64,000 nucleotides of DNA from assembly GCA_043554545.1 (NCBI GenBank), contig CP121337.1, positions 3,348,001 to 3,412,000 of the forward strand. The letters are read 5' to 3'. Origin of the DNA: UBA7330 sp043554545 (GTDB lineage Bacteria > Bacteroidota > Bacteroidia > Cytophagales > Cyclobacteriaceae). The notes beneath the pieces are model-generated. The model was given only the letters and a program-made list of their open reading frames with translations, did no database searches and had not been told where the DNA came from. Shown here in pieces: positions 1 to 8,780 of the stretch; positions within the stretch are counted from its first letter, which is position 1; every line of letters begins with the position of its first letter. The position numbers were made by a program, and so were the translations under genes.

Positions 1-45
1 ATCCGATTTTCCGAATTTATTTCTTTGTGTAAGTAGTCAGGAAAT

Positions 46-900
46 CTATAAAGCTTTGTCCAGGCTGAATGTCCAAACTGGAACTTTGGCATGGTTGACC
101 ACATCTTCCGCAATACTGCCGGAAAAGAAATGTCCTACTCCTCTTCTTTGCCTGGTGCCAATGGCAATCAGATCGGCATCTACATCTTCAGCATATGCTA
201 TGATACCATCTTCCTCATTCGAGTGATTGTAAATATCAAATGAGCAATTCTCAATATTAAATTCACTGATAAAATTTTCCATTTGTTTCTTGTCATGCCT
301 GGTCGTGGTAAAACTTGCAGGCGTATTGATTTTAACAATCTTCAGTTTAGCACTAAAAGCAGTTTGAAGTGCCTTTAATTTATGTACAAATGCTGCTGGG
401 ACATCAATGAAGTTAGAGGCAAAAACAATATCATCCACATCAGAAATATGGCTCTCTTTTTGAACCGTCAAAACGGGACATTTTGAGAATCTAACCATTC
501 GTTCAGCCTGGCTCCCTACCAAAAACTCCTCTAATCCATCACTACCGCCGGTGCCCATTACTACCAGGTCAATTTTCTGGGTTGAGATCACCTCAGATAT
601 TTCTTTAAAAGGCTGTCCAATGACAATCTTATATTGGATATCTATGTCTGCATAGATGCTGTCGGCAATTACGATCTCCAATTTTTCTTCTATCGTCTTG
701 AAGAGTTTATTAATATATAATTCCTCCATTGGATCTACATTACTAATACCCATGGTTTTGAAGGTCTCAGGTGTGGGATGCTCCAAAACATTGATGACAG
801 TAATACTACAACCTTTTGCATTTTCAGCTATTTCAGCTGCCAGGTTTAACGCATTTTTAGCGATATCAGAGAAATCGTAAGGAACGAGAATTCTTTCCAT
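46..900 (-). CDS. Universal stress protein, two tandem UspA domains
   Basis: A 284-residue cytoplasmic protein made of two UspA domains (about 1-148 and 150-284). Each carries a glycine-rich nucleotide-binding loop: GTGGSDG followed by VGS in domain 1, GTRQRRGVG followed by SGS in domain 2. The N-terminus ERILVPYDFSD is the typical Usp first strand, so the ATG at 900 is preferred over an in-frame ATG at 921 that would add seven atypical residues. Tandem Usp proteins bind ATP or AMP and act in stress or energy-limitation responses; the target here is unknown. It lies 65 bp downstream of menA on the same strand, so it may be read from the menA operon or its own promoter. No clear TAnnTTTG box was found in the gap. 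Confidence 0.93.
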   Translation of the reverse strand: MERILVPYDFSDIAKNALNLAAEIAENAKGCSITVINVLEHPTPETFKTMGISNVDPMEELYINKLFKTIEEKLEIVIADSIYADIDIQYKIVIGQPFKEISEVISTQKIDLVVMGTGGSDGLEEFLVGSQAERMVRFSKCPVLTVQKESHISDVDDIVFASNFIDVPAAFVHKLKALQTAFSAKLKIVKINTPASFTTTRHDKKQMENFISEFNIENCSFDIYNHSNEEDGIIAYAEDVDADLIAIGTRQRRGVGHFFSGSIAEDVVNHAKVPVWTFSLDKAL

Positions 901-965
901 TATTATAGATTTTAGGTACAAGGTTCTAAGTTAATGAATATTAAGAACCCACAAAGTTGATTTTA

Positions 966-1871
966 CTAAATTTGAAGTTGACCTATGCCGAATAATATCA
1001 CAAACAATAAGGTTGAAATAGCCATTTGCTTTAGGTAAGGATCAAGCGCTGCAGCAGTTTTTTTCGTGTATACTGCCCTGGCGTTTAAGAAAAACAATGG
1101 GCAGGTAAGCAAAAAAAGCCAGGACAACCAGGAATCTCCGTTGTTTAGTAGGGTATATAGCGTAGCAGAAAATAATCCAGTTGACAATAATATCCAATGA
1201 TAAATCACTGCTCGATCCCTTCCCAGGCGAACGGGTATCGAATACTTCCCGTTTCTTTTATCTGATTCAATGTCCCTGATATTATTGACATTGAGTACTC
1301 CAACAGCAAATAGGCCTGTCGAAAGTGCAGGTAAAAGAAGTATAGGATTGAATTGTTTGCTTAAGAGGAAATAACTACCGGCCACACCGACAAAACCAAA
1401 AAAGATCAGCACAAAAAGATCGCCCCATCCCGAATATCCATATGGGCTTTTTCCTACGGTATACTTAATCGCTGCCATGATAGCTCCCAGACCCAACACC
1501 AGAAATACTAGACCCAGTGACCAATCTGTTCCCAACGCAAACCAAATCAACAATACGCCTGCCAGCAAAGAGAGTCCGGCAAAGAGATAGAGAAGCACTT
1601 TCATTTCTTGCCGGGAAATCAATCCTGATTGGACGGCCCGACTCGGTCCTTCCCTGTCAGCTCCATCTACTCCGGAAGTGGCATCGCCATAGTCATTTGC
1701 CAGGTTGGAAAGGATTTGTAAAAAAACTGTAGTCAATAAGCCCAAGGTAAATATCCACAGATCAAAATATCCGTCTCCTATGGCCAGTAAAGTACCCATC
1801 AATATACTGGAAATGGCGAGAGGTAATGTCCTCAATCGGAAGGCTTTGATCCATACACCTAACTTTCTCAT
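966..1871 (-). CDS. menA: 1,4-dihydroxy-2-naphthoate polyprenyltransferase (MenA)
   Basis: UbiA-superfamily integral membrane prenyltransferase, 301 residues with about eight or nine hydrophobic helices. It attaches the polyprenyl tail to 1,4-dihydroxy-2-naphthoate, the membrane step of menaquinone synthesis. Both Asp-rich prenyl-diphosphate/Mg sites are visible: NDYGDATSGVD at 59-69 and NNIRDIESDKRNGK at 196-209. The GPSRAVQSG segment after the first motif is typical of MenA rather than UbiA or protoheme farnesyltransferase. One base separates it from the argS stop upstream, so it is almost certainly cotranscribed with argS. Menaquinone is the usual respiratory quinone of Bacteroidota. Confidence 0.95.
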   Translation of the reverse strand: MRKLGVWIKAFRLRTLPLAISSILMGTLLAIGDGYFDLWIFTLGLLTTVFLQILSNLANDYGDATSGVDGADREGPSRAVQSGLISRQEMKVLLYLFAGLSLLAGVLLIWFALGTDWSLGLVFLVLGLGAIMAAIKYTVGKSPYGYSGWGDLFVLIFFGFVGVAGSYFLLSKQFNPILLLPALSTGLFAVGVLNVNNIRDIESDKRNGKYSIPVRLGRDRAVIYHWILLSTGLFSATLYTLLNNGDSWLSWLFLLTCPLFFLNARAVYTKKTAAALDPYLKQMAISTLLFVILFGIGQLQI

Positions 1872-1872
1872 C

Positions 1873-3663
1873 TCACATTCTTGATGGTACCTGTATCCCT
1901 AATAATTCCATTGACTGGCGTATGATCCTCGCCGTGACTTTTGATAGCACTACGCGCATCTTGAGTAAATTTCCGTCTTCCTCATTAAAAATAGAGACCT
2001 CCTGATAAAACCCGTTGTACTCTTTTGCTAAATCATAAACATATTGTGCGATTAGATAAGGTGCGAATTCCTCGGCAGCCTGTTGGATCGCTTTTGGATA
2101 CTGGCTAATCTTATAAATCAGCATCAGTTCACGCTCATGAAGCGCAACGACCGATGCCGGTTTAAAATCTGATGTTGTACCCAGTTCATTTGCTCTCCGT
2201 AAGATCGCAGAAATTCTGGCATGCGTGTATTGAATAAATGGACCTGTATTTCCCTGAAATTCAATCGATTCCTGAGGGTTAAACAGCATGCGTTTCTTTG
2301 GATCTACTTTTAATAAGAAATATTTCAGCGCACCGAGTCCCAGGGTTTTATAAAGTATACCAGCCTCCTCCTCTGAAAGGCCTTCAATCTTTCCTAATTC
2401 CCTTGTTTGCGTTTCCGCAGTCTCAAACATCTCTTGCATAAGATCATCAGCATCTACGACAGTTCCTTCCCTGGACTTCATCTTACCCGATGGAAGATCT
2501 ACCATCCCATAGGAGAGGTGGTAAAGTCCATCAGCATATGATCTGCCCAGTTTTTCCATAATCTTAAAAAGCACTTTGAAGTGGTAATCTTGCTCGTTAC
2601 CCACGACATATATTGATTTATCAAAAGGAAAATCCTCATGCTTCATCTCACAGGTGCCGATGTCCTGTGTGACATATACAGAGGTCCCATCACCTCTCAA
2701 AATCAGCTTCTCATCCAGTTTGTCTGGTGAAAGATCAATCCACACAGAACCGTCCTCTTTTTTAAAAAACAGTTGCTTTTCCAGCCCTTCGGCAACGACA
2801 TCTTTACCAAGCATATACGTCTCAGATTCCTTATAAATCTGATCAAAATCAATACCCATGGTCTCGTAGGACTGCTCAAACCCATCAAAAACCCATTGAT
2901 TGAGTTTCTTCCACAGCGCTACTACTTCTTTATCTCCTTCTTCCCACTTCTTGAGAAGTTCCTGTGCTTCTACAATCGATGGCGCACTTTTTTTCGCTTT
3001 TTCAGGATCCATTCCCTCCTCAACAAGCTTTACAATTTCCTTTTTATATACCTGATCAAACTTGACATAATATTTTCCAATAAGGTGATCCCCCTTGAGT
3101 CCACTACTTTCAGGAGTCTCTCCGTCTCCATACTTTGCATAGGCCAACATGGATTTACATATGTGGATCCCCCGGTCATTGATCAGGTTTACTTTTCTCA
3201 CTTCTGAGCCATGGGCACTGAGAATGCGTGACACTGAATCACCTAAAAAATTATTCCTCAAATGACCCAGGTGTAATGGTTTGTTGGTATTTGGTGAAGA
3301 AAATTCCACCATGACCTTTTCTCCGCTTTTGGGAAACAAACCGAAATCTTCATCCAGGTTAATTTTCACCAAAAGCTTTGCCCAGACGTGATCTTCTATG
3401 GTAAGATTTAAGAATCCTTTTACTACCTGATAATCGTTGATTATATCTGCGTGGCCTTTAAGGTAGGTTCCAATGACTTTAGCTGACTCTTCCGGACTCT
3501 TTTTTGTGATTTTCAAAAAAGGAAATACCACCAGAGTGTGTGTGCCTTCAAACTCTCTCCTGGTAGGCTGTAGTTGAATTTGACTTGCCTCTACCTTATG
3601 GTCAAATAGCTTATCAAAAGCTACGATGATCTCCTCCTGGAGCAACTGATCTAATTCAAACAT
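1873..3663 (-). CDS. argS: Arginine--tRNA ligase
   Basis: Class I aminoacyl-tRNA synthetase of 596 residues, full length for the family. The N-terminal tRNA D-loop recognition domain (about 1-95) is followed by the catalytic core with NKPLHLGHLRN (HIGH-type motif at 131-134), the second signature GKMKSREGTVV near 395, and a C-terminal all-helical DALR anticodon-binding domain from about 480. It charges tRNA-Arg. Its start overlaps the end of ctlX by 8 bp, and menA begins one base after its stop, so translation is probably coupled. Being downstream of two guanidino-modifying enzymes puts arginine charging and arginine/citrulline metabolism in one transcript. Confidence 0.98.
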   Translation of the reverse strand: MFELDQLLQEEIIVAFDKLFDHKVEASQIQLQPTRREFEGTHTLVVFPFLKITKKSPEESAKVIGTYLKGHADIINDYQVVKGFLNLTIEDHVWAKLLVKINLDEDFGLFPKSGEKVMVEFSSPNTNKPLHLGHLRNNFLGDSVSRILSAHGSEVRKVNLINDRGIHICKSMLAYAKYGDGETPESSGLKGDHLIGKYYVKFDQVYKKEIVKLVEEGMDPEKAKKSAPSIVEAQELLKKWEEGDKEVVALWKKLNQWVFDGFEQSYETMGIDFDQIYKESETYMLGKDVVAEGLEKQLFFKKEDGSVWIDLSPDKLDEKLILRGDGTSVYVTQDIGTCEMKHEDFPFDKSIYVVGNEQDYHFKVLFKIMEKLGRSYADGLYHLSYGMVDLPSGKMKSREGTVVDADDLMQEMFETAETQTRELGKIEGLSEEEAGILYKTLGLGALKYFLLKVDPKKRMLFNPQESIEFQGNTGPFIQYTHARISAILRRANELGTTSDFKPASVVALHERELMLIYKISQYPKAIQQAAEEFAPYLIAQYVYDLAKEYNGFYQEVSIFNEEDGNLLKMRVVLSKVTARIIRQSMELLGIQVPSRM

Positions 3664-4600
3664 GGTCTTTTCTTGGTAAAAAAATTTCAGCCATCATACA
3701 TCTGGCACTTCCTCCTCCGAAATATTCAATGGTATCTAATCGCGAATCTATGATCTCTCCGTTTTTTTCTAAAGCTTTCTTCTGAATTTGATTCAAGGAA
3801 TTTTTTGCTGAAGCAGACATTACGATAAACCTTTCGCCTTGTTTGTTCTTAATCTGAAGTCCATTCCCTGCAAACTGCAACACCTGATCTTCACTTATTG
3901 TAACAAGCTCTTTTCCTGTCTCATACAGTAAATGTGCTAGCCTAACCCTATCCTTTCGATCATCGATACTATCCAGACAAACAACAGCAAAATTCTCACC
4001 CATATACATCATCACATTTGTGTGATAGATCGGAAGTCTTCTTCCTTTCACTGATTGATTGCTTTGAAAAGTAATCATTTGAAAACGGGTCCTTTGCTTG
4101 AAATCTTCAATCACCTCCCAATGGGCCCGCTCAGACAATGCAACATAAGCAATCTCAGAAGATCTGTCCAGAATAAGACTGCCAGTACCCTCCAAATAAT
4201 GACCTTTTTCTTCCCAATGATCAAGTCTTACTACTTCTTCAATTTGAAATTGTTTGGAAATCTGCTCCAATATATCATTTCTTCGTTCTTTGCGTCTGTT
4301 TTCTGCAAACATGGGATAAGTAAATACCTTCCCATTCTCATGAAAAGAAATCCAGTTGTTAGGAAAAATTGAATCCGGAGAAGAAGGATCAATAGTGTCT
4401 TCAACAATCACAAGGTTTAACCCTTTTGAATCAAGCTTTTTTACCAGCGCATCAAACTCTTTAAGGGCTTGATGCTGAATGGCCCTGAAAGAATAGTCCG
4501 TATCAAAATTTTGGAAATGATTATTTACTGCAGTTTGTTCATTGCCATAAAAAGCAACAGGCCGAACCATCAAAATACTATCTGTGATCTGACTATTCAT
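3656..4600 (-). CDS. ctlX: CtlX-type citrulline/guanidino hydrolase
   Basis: 314-residue member of the guanidino-group-modifying superfamily (pentein fold) that matches the CtlX group, whose characterised members hydrolyse citrulline to ornithine. Visible family marks are the DSIFPNNW motif near residue 75, EGTGSLILDR, YHTNVMMYMG carrying the catalytic His, and the C-terminal GGGSARCMMAEIF with the nucleophilic Cys near 301. The assignment to CtlX rather than arginine deiminase rests on this C-terminal motif and the length (arginine deiminases are around 400 residues). It overlaps both neighbours by 8 bp, the amidinotransferase-like gene upstream and argS downstream, indicating a tight operon. 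The actual substrate (citrulline, arginine or another ureido/guanidino compound) is inferred. Confidence 0.85.
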   Translation of the reverse strand: MNSQITDSILMVRPVAFYGNEQTAVNNHFQNFDTDYSFRAIQHQALKEFDALVKKLDSKGLNLVIVEDTIDPSSPDSIFPNNWISFHENGKVFTYPMFAENRRKERRNDILEQISKQFQIEEVVRLDHWEEKGHYLEGTGSLILDRSSEIAYVALSERAHWEVIEDFKQRTRFQMITFQSNQSVKGRRLPIYHTNVMMYMGENFAVVCLDSIDDRKDRVRLAHLLYETGKELVTISEDQVLQFAGNGLQIKNKQGERFIVMSASAKNSLNQIQKKALEKNGEIIDSRLDTIEYFGGGSARCMMAEIFLPRKDHV

Positions 4601-5519
4601 ACCTTCTTCTCAGTGGAAGTGTACTACAACGCAACAGCCCCTCCATTTTTGCCGTTTCGCAGTAATCTACTTCTTCTACCGTAAAACCACGTTGCCTCAA
4701 CTCCTGGTTTAGCCTGATAAACTTTCTTTCTGAAATAATAACTTCAGGCGACAATGAAAATATGTTACTATTCATATGATACATCTCCTCCTGATTGATC
4801 ATAATCACTTTATCCTCACCAAACATATTGATCAGGAAGGCTGCATCTTCTTTGTTTTTGAATCCTTCCGGGTATACAATTGCCTGGTCATGACCAATCG
4901 GCTGAAAACAACAGTCTAAATGCAGGCTATTTGCGCGGGGATCAGTGTCTGATTTTAATAACTCAAAACCATAGACCTTCCAATCAGGAAAGGTCTTTTC
5001 CAGGTACTTCAACCCTGCAACATTCGTTCTGGAGGTGATGTATTTATCAAAATCTTGCTTTTCTGAATACCCAACAAAAATATTTCCTTTCCATGGCATC
5101 ACATCCCCCCCCTCCATTCGCTCATCTTCATTTGGTTTCAAAACTTTATTCGGGTCGCATTGATTGATGACATAGGTAATCCCTTTCACCTCTTGGCGCC
5201 TGTTATGAGCTATATATGGAACAATAATTCGATCACCGATGACCATTCCAACATCCCGAGGATATATCTGGTTGTAGTTTGAGAGCACTTCGGGCCGATA
5301 AACTTCGACACCATATTTCTTAAATACCTGATCCACCCCTTCCAGTTCTTTTAGCAAATCTTCTTCTTTCGGAAAAGTCCCATCCAGTATATGTGCTACG
5401 GACTTTGGATCGTTTGTGTTATTCATCTCAGGCACCCCACCAAAGCTTTCTGCCGTTCCTAAAACCACAGCTTCCAGAGGTGCAGTTTCATCATATATAC
5501 CCAGATTTATATAATTCAT
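4593..5519 (-). CDS. Arginine deiminase / amidinotransferase-family protein
   Basis: 308-residue second pentein-fold enzyme, first gene of the leftward arginine operon. The expected triad region is intact: YPRDVGMV and MEGGDVM for the acidic substrate-binding residues, SLHLDCCF for His, and LLRCSTLPLRR for the nucleophilic Cys near residue 298. Overall it resembles the amidinotransferase / dimethylargininase-like group in Bacteroidota that is often annotated as glycine amidinotransferase. The specific reaction cannot be read from sequence: it could deiminate arginine, hydrolyse a methylarginine or transfer an amidino group. It overlaps ctlX by 8 bp. A 123-bp divergent region separates it from the arginine decarboxylase gene on the other strand. 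Confidence 0.85.
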   Translation of the reverse strand: MNYINLGIYDETAPLEAVVLGTAESFGGVPEMNNTNDPKSVAHILDGTFPKEEDLLKELEGVDQVFKKYGVEVYRPEVLSNYNQIYPRDVGMVIGDRIIVPYIAHNRRQEVKGITYVINQCDPNKVLKPNEDERMEGGDVMPWKGNIFVGYSEKQDFDKYITSRTNVAGLKYLEKTFPDWKVYGFELLKSDTDPRANSLHLDCCFQPIGHDQAIVYPEGFKNKEDAAFLINMFGEDKVIMINQEEMYHMNSNIFSLSPEVIISERKFIRLNQELRQRGFTVEEVDYCETAKMEGLLRCSTLPLRRRYE

Positions 5520-5642
5520 ATGCGTGCTAAAAAATTTAAGCGAATACCGATCATTTCCGGAGAATGAATTAATACAATTAGCATTCAGGAATTGTTAGAT
5601 ATTTTTACAAAATTGCGTCACCTAATTAGATTAAATCTTTGA

Positions 5643-7037
5643 ATGAAAAGCTATAGCGACCTCATAGAACAAACTTTTTATTTTCCAAGTAAAGAGTTTA
5701 GAGTTGAAAATGATCAACTTTTTTTCCATGACGTAAATTTGATGAATATCATCAAGCAATACGGTACGCCACTCAAACTCACTTATCTCCCTAAGATTTC
5801 TGAAAACATACAGTTCGCTAAGAAGATCTTTAATGATGCCATTACCAAACTAAATTACAAAGGTTCATATAAATATTGCTATTGCACCAAGTCCTCCCAC
5901 TTTCAATTTGTATTGGCGGAAGGGCTAAAGAATGATATCCATATTGAGACTTCCTCAGCATTTGATATTCCGATTGTAGAAAGTCTGTATGAAAGTAAAT
6001 TGATCGACAAAGAAAAGTTTATCATATGTAATGGGTTTAAAAGACCACTTTATCTCGAAAACATCACTAAACTTATCAATTCAGGGTTTAAAAATTGCAT
6101 ACCTGTCCTGGACAACCTTACCGAGCTGGATCATTACGAAGAAAATGTTACCAAAGCGTTTAATGTAGGTATCAGAGTAGCTGCAGATGAAGAACCAAAC
6201 TTCGCTTTTTATACCTCCAGGTTGGGGATTCGCTATGGCGATATTATTCCTTATTATAAGGAGCGTTTAGCCAAAAACCCCAAGGCCAAACTTAAAATGC
6301 TGCATTTTTTCATCAATTCAGGCATCAAAGACTCCGCCTACTATTGGAGTGAACTTAGCAGGTTCATATATATGTACTGCGAACTCAAAAAGATTTGCCC
6401 GGAACTAGACACGATCGATATCGGTGGAGGATTCCCAATAAAAAATTCATTGGCATTTGAGTACGATTATGCTTACATGGCTGAGCAAATTATCTCAAAC
6501 ATCCAATGGATCTGTCATAAAAACCATGTAGAAGTTCCTAATATTTTTACGGAATTTGGTTCATTCACTGTTGGAGAAAGTGGCGCCACCCTCTACTCCG
6601 TATTAAATGAGAAGCTGCAAAATGACAAGGAGCTTTGGTACATGATGGACGGCTCTTTTATCACGCATATGCCAGATGTGTGGGGACTCAATGAGAAATA
6701 TATTCTACTCCCCGTCAACCACTGGGACAACACCTACCATAAAGTAAATGTCGGAGGGCTTACCTGCGACAGCATGGATTATTATGACTCAGAGGCGCAC
6801 ATAGCCGAAGTATTCTTACCTAAATATGACAAAGAAGAAACCTTATATTTTGGCTTTTTCCATACTGGGGCGTATCAGGAATCACTGGGAGGGTATGGTG
6901 GCATTCAACACTGTCTTATCCCGGCGCCAAAGCATGTGATCATCGAACATAATGAACATGGTGAGCCGGTATCGAGGCTGTTTGCAGAAGAGCAAAACAG
7001 TGAGCAGATGATGAAGATTCTGGGATATAAATCGTAG
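5643..7037 (+). CDS. PLP-dependent arginine decarboxylase-like protein
   Basis: 464-residue fold-III (alanine racemase-like barrel) PLP decarboxylase. The PLP lysine lies in YCYCTKSSHF (Lys83); the phosphate-binding glycine run is TIDIGGGFP, and the C-terminal sheet domain carries GAYQESLGGYGG. The length and N-terminus match the compact Bacteroidota arginine decarboxylases, much shorter than the roughly 650-residue SpeA of proteobacteria. The predicted reaction is arginine to agmatine plus CO2, feeding polyamine synthesis. It is transcribed divergently from the amidinotransferase-ctlX-argS operon, so the whole locus turns around arginine. No agmatine deiminase or agmatinase lies in the window. 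The enzyme class is secure; arginine rather than lysine/ornithine/carboxynorspermidine is supported by family resemblance and context. Confidence 0.85.
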   Translation: MKSYSDLIEQTFYFPSKEFRVENDQLFFHDVNLMNIIKQYGTPLKLTYLPKISENIQFAKKIFNDAITKLNYKGSYKYCYCTKSSHFQFVLAEGLKNDIHIETSSAFDIPIVESLYESKLIDKEKFIICNGFKRPLYLENITKLINSGFKNCIPVLDNLTELDHYEENVTKAFNVGIRVAADEEPNFAFYTSRLGIRYGDIIPYYKERLAKNPKAKLKMLHFFINSGIKDSAYYWSELSRFIYMYCELKKICPELDTIDIGGGFPIKNSLAFEYDYAYMAEQIISNIQWICHKNHVEVPNIFTEFGSFTVGESGATLYSVLNEKLQNDKELWYMMDGSFITHMPDVWGLNEKYILLPVNHWDNTYHKVNVGGLTCDSMDYYDSEAHIAEVFLPKYDKEETLYFGFFHTGAYQESLGGYGGIQHCLIPAPKHVIIEHNEHGEPVSRLFAEEQNSEQMMKILGYKS

Positions 7038-7195
7038 AGAGTCTCGAAAAAACCCGCTGTAGAGCTTACTATCTTTGAAATCCCTTATGACCTAGCTAAG
7101 CTATGTAGATCATCGAGCATCAACCAAACTCATTTTTAGTTCATTAGTACCTTAGTAAATGAATGTACTTTGTACCTGCATTCTTAAAAATGCCA

Positions 7196-7750
7196 TTATT
7201 TCTTATGTTTTTTCTTGAATGTATACCCCGCTGAAAACCCAACTAAGTGGGCTAAAAGGTCTATATCCTTAAGGAATTCTGACCTGTTTTCATAAAAATA
7301 ATAGGCGGGTATTATAGGTGTAATACCCGCTCGAAAAAGAATCCCACCTGTTGGTTCTTGGTAGCGGTATCCAATCCTGAGAGTGAAAAGGATTCTCAAG
7401 AAATCGGAAGTGTAATTATCAACCCTTCGGAAATAATTTATTCCTGTACCTATACCCATTTCCAAGTGATGATTCTTTTTACTAAAAATAGGGTTAACTG
7501 AAATCGGAATATTAAAACCAGAACTACCAGGATCTGCAATGAAATAAGGCCCGTACCCGATATTTACGGAAATAAAGGAATTCTCATTTTCCTTAATCAC
7601 TCTTTCATAATTAATAGACCACATCGTGGCCGAATGACCTAAAAACTCTATGAAAACAGATTGCCTGTTTAATAGGTTTTCTGTTTGCCCATAGGTATTG
7701 AATCCGCAAACCAGAACAGATAAAAAAATAAAAATTGCAGTAATCTTCAT
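7196..7750 (-). CDS. Hypothetical exported protein, small outer-membrane beta-barrel-like
   Basis: 184-residue protein with a clear N-terminal signal peptide (KITAIFIFLSVLVCGFNTYGQ). The rest alternates polar and aromatic residues in short strands (YERVI, NIGYGPYF, IGTGINYF, LRIGYRY, FRAGITPII, GFSAGYTF), the pattern of a small beta-barrel of the outer-membrane-protein type in Bacteroidota. The ATG at 7750 is chosen because the signal peptide begins there; an in-frame ATG at 7786 would add 12 residues in front of it. Flanking spacers of about 160 and 280 bp suggest it stands alone. No specific function is recognised. Confidence 0.7.
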   Translation of the reverse strand: MKITAIFIFLSVLVCGFNTYGQTENLLNRQSVFIEFLGHSATMWSINYERVIKENENSFISVNIGYGPYFIADPGSSGFNIPISVNPIFSKKNHHLEMGIGTGINYFRRVDNYTSDFLRILFTLRIGYRYQEPTGGILFRAGITPIIPAYYFYENRSEFLKDIDLLAHLVGFSAGYTFKKKHKK

Positions 7751-8030
7751 GCTAAAAGGTCTGTGAGATTGTGCCAAAACAGTCATGATTCTTTTTACAA
7801 GTTAATTTTCTTGTATTTATGATAGAAACAATTTCCGAGTTAATTGCAGTGAACTGTGTAAACAGCATTAAAATATCTGAAACATGGCATTTCGCTCCGT
7901 TTCAAGTAGATTTTAAAACTTCAAAATGTTGTTCGTTAATTTGAATAAATCACAAATATTCTTAAAACACCGTTGAGTAGAGTCAACTATTTAATAGTAA
8001 AAGTTAATTTAGTGGTTCATTTGATTCATT

Positions 8031-8780
8031 TTGGACAAAAACCTGGTCATAATACCCACTTTTAATGAGAAGGATAACATTGAAGAAATCATCAATGCCA
8101 TCCTTGAGCTCGACATCCTTTTTGAGGTATTAATAATTGATGATGCTTCACCGGACGGAACTGCCGATATCGTAAAACGACTACATAGAAAACACACAAA
8201 AAGCATACACCTGATTGAGCGTACCGGAAAATCCGGACTTGGCACTGCCTATATTGAAGGGTTTGCTTATGCTGTTCAAAACAACTATGATTTCATTTTT
8301 GAAATGGATGCGGACTTTTCTCATAATCCATCAGACCTCATTAAGTTATATAAAACATGCGCGGAAGAAGGAAATGACATGGCCATTGGGTCCAGGTACA
8401 TACAGGGTGTAAACGTAGTAAACTGGCCCATTGGGAGGGTTTTGATGTCTTATTTTGCCAGTTTCTATGTGCGGTTGATAACAGGAATGCCCATAATGGA
8501 TGCTACCGCCGGTTTTAAATGCTATAGCAAAAAAGTACTAAAAGCCATAGACCCTGAAAAGATTCACTTTATCGGTTATGCTTTCCAGATTGAAATGAAA
8601 TTCAATGCATGGAAACATGGTTTTAAGATCAAGGAAGTGCCTATCGTCTTCACAGAACGTGCAAGAGGAGAATCAAAAATGTCAAGGGGAATATTTAAAG
8701 AAGCCGTATTTGGTGTGATCGAAATGAAGATCAGAAGTCTATTCAGGAGATATGAGCCTGATCACGTTAGTCAAACCTGA
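8031..8780 (+). CDS. Polyprenol monophosphomannose synthase-like glycosyltransferase (GT2)
   Basis: Family 2 glycosyltransferase of about 249 residues. VIIPTFNEKDNI at the N-terminus and FEMDADFSHNP carrying the metal-binding Asp motif match dolichyl/polyprenyl-phosphate mannose synthases (DPM1-like); the C-terminal ERARGESKMS is also typical. It would transfer a sugar from a nucleotide donor to polyprenyl phosphate at the inner face of the membrane, giving a lipid-linked donor for envelope glycosylation. No ATG is available in frame: a TGA stop lies 7 bases before the TTG at 8031, so TTG (or the ATT before it) must be the start. It converges on the permease gene with a 14-bp overlap of the 3' ends. 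Confidence 0.88.
   Translation: MDKNLVIIPTFNEKDNIEEIINAILELDILFEVLIIDDASPDGTADIVKRLHRKHTKSIHLIERTGKSGLGTAYIEGFAYAVQNNYDFIFEMDADFSHNPSDLIKLYKTCAEEGNDMAIGSRYIQGVNVVNWPIGRVLMSYFASFYVRLITGMPIMDATAGFKCYSKKVLKAIDPEKIHFIGYAFQIEMKFNAWKHGFKIKEVPIVFTERARGESKMSRGIFKEAVFGVIEMKIRSLFRRYEPDHVSQT

Noticed and set aside
7818..7945. A 41-codon plus-strand frame before the GT2 gene
   Set aside because: No signal peptide, no helical pattern and unlike any known protein; consistent with chance in an AT-rich gap.
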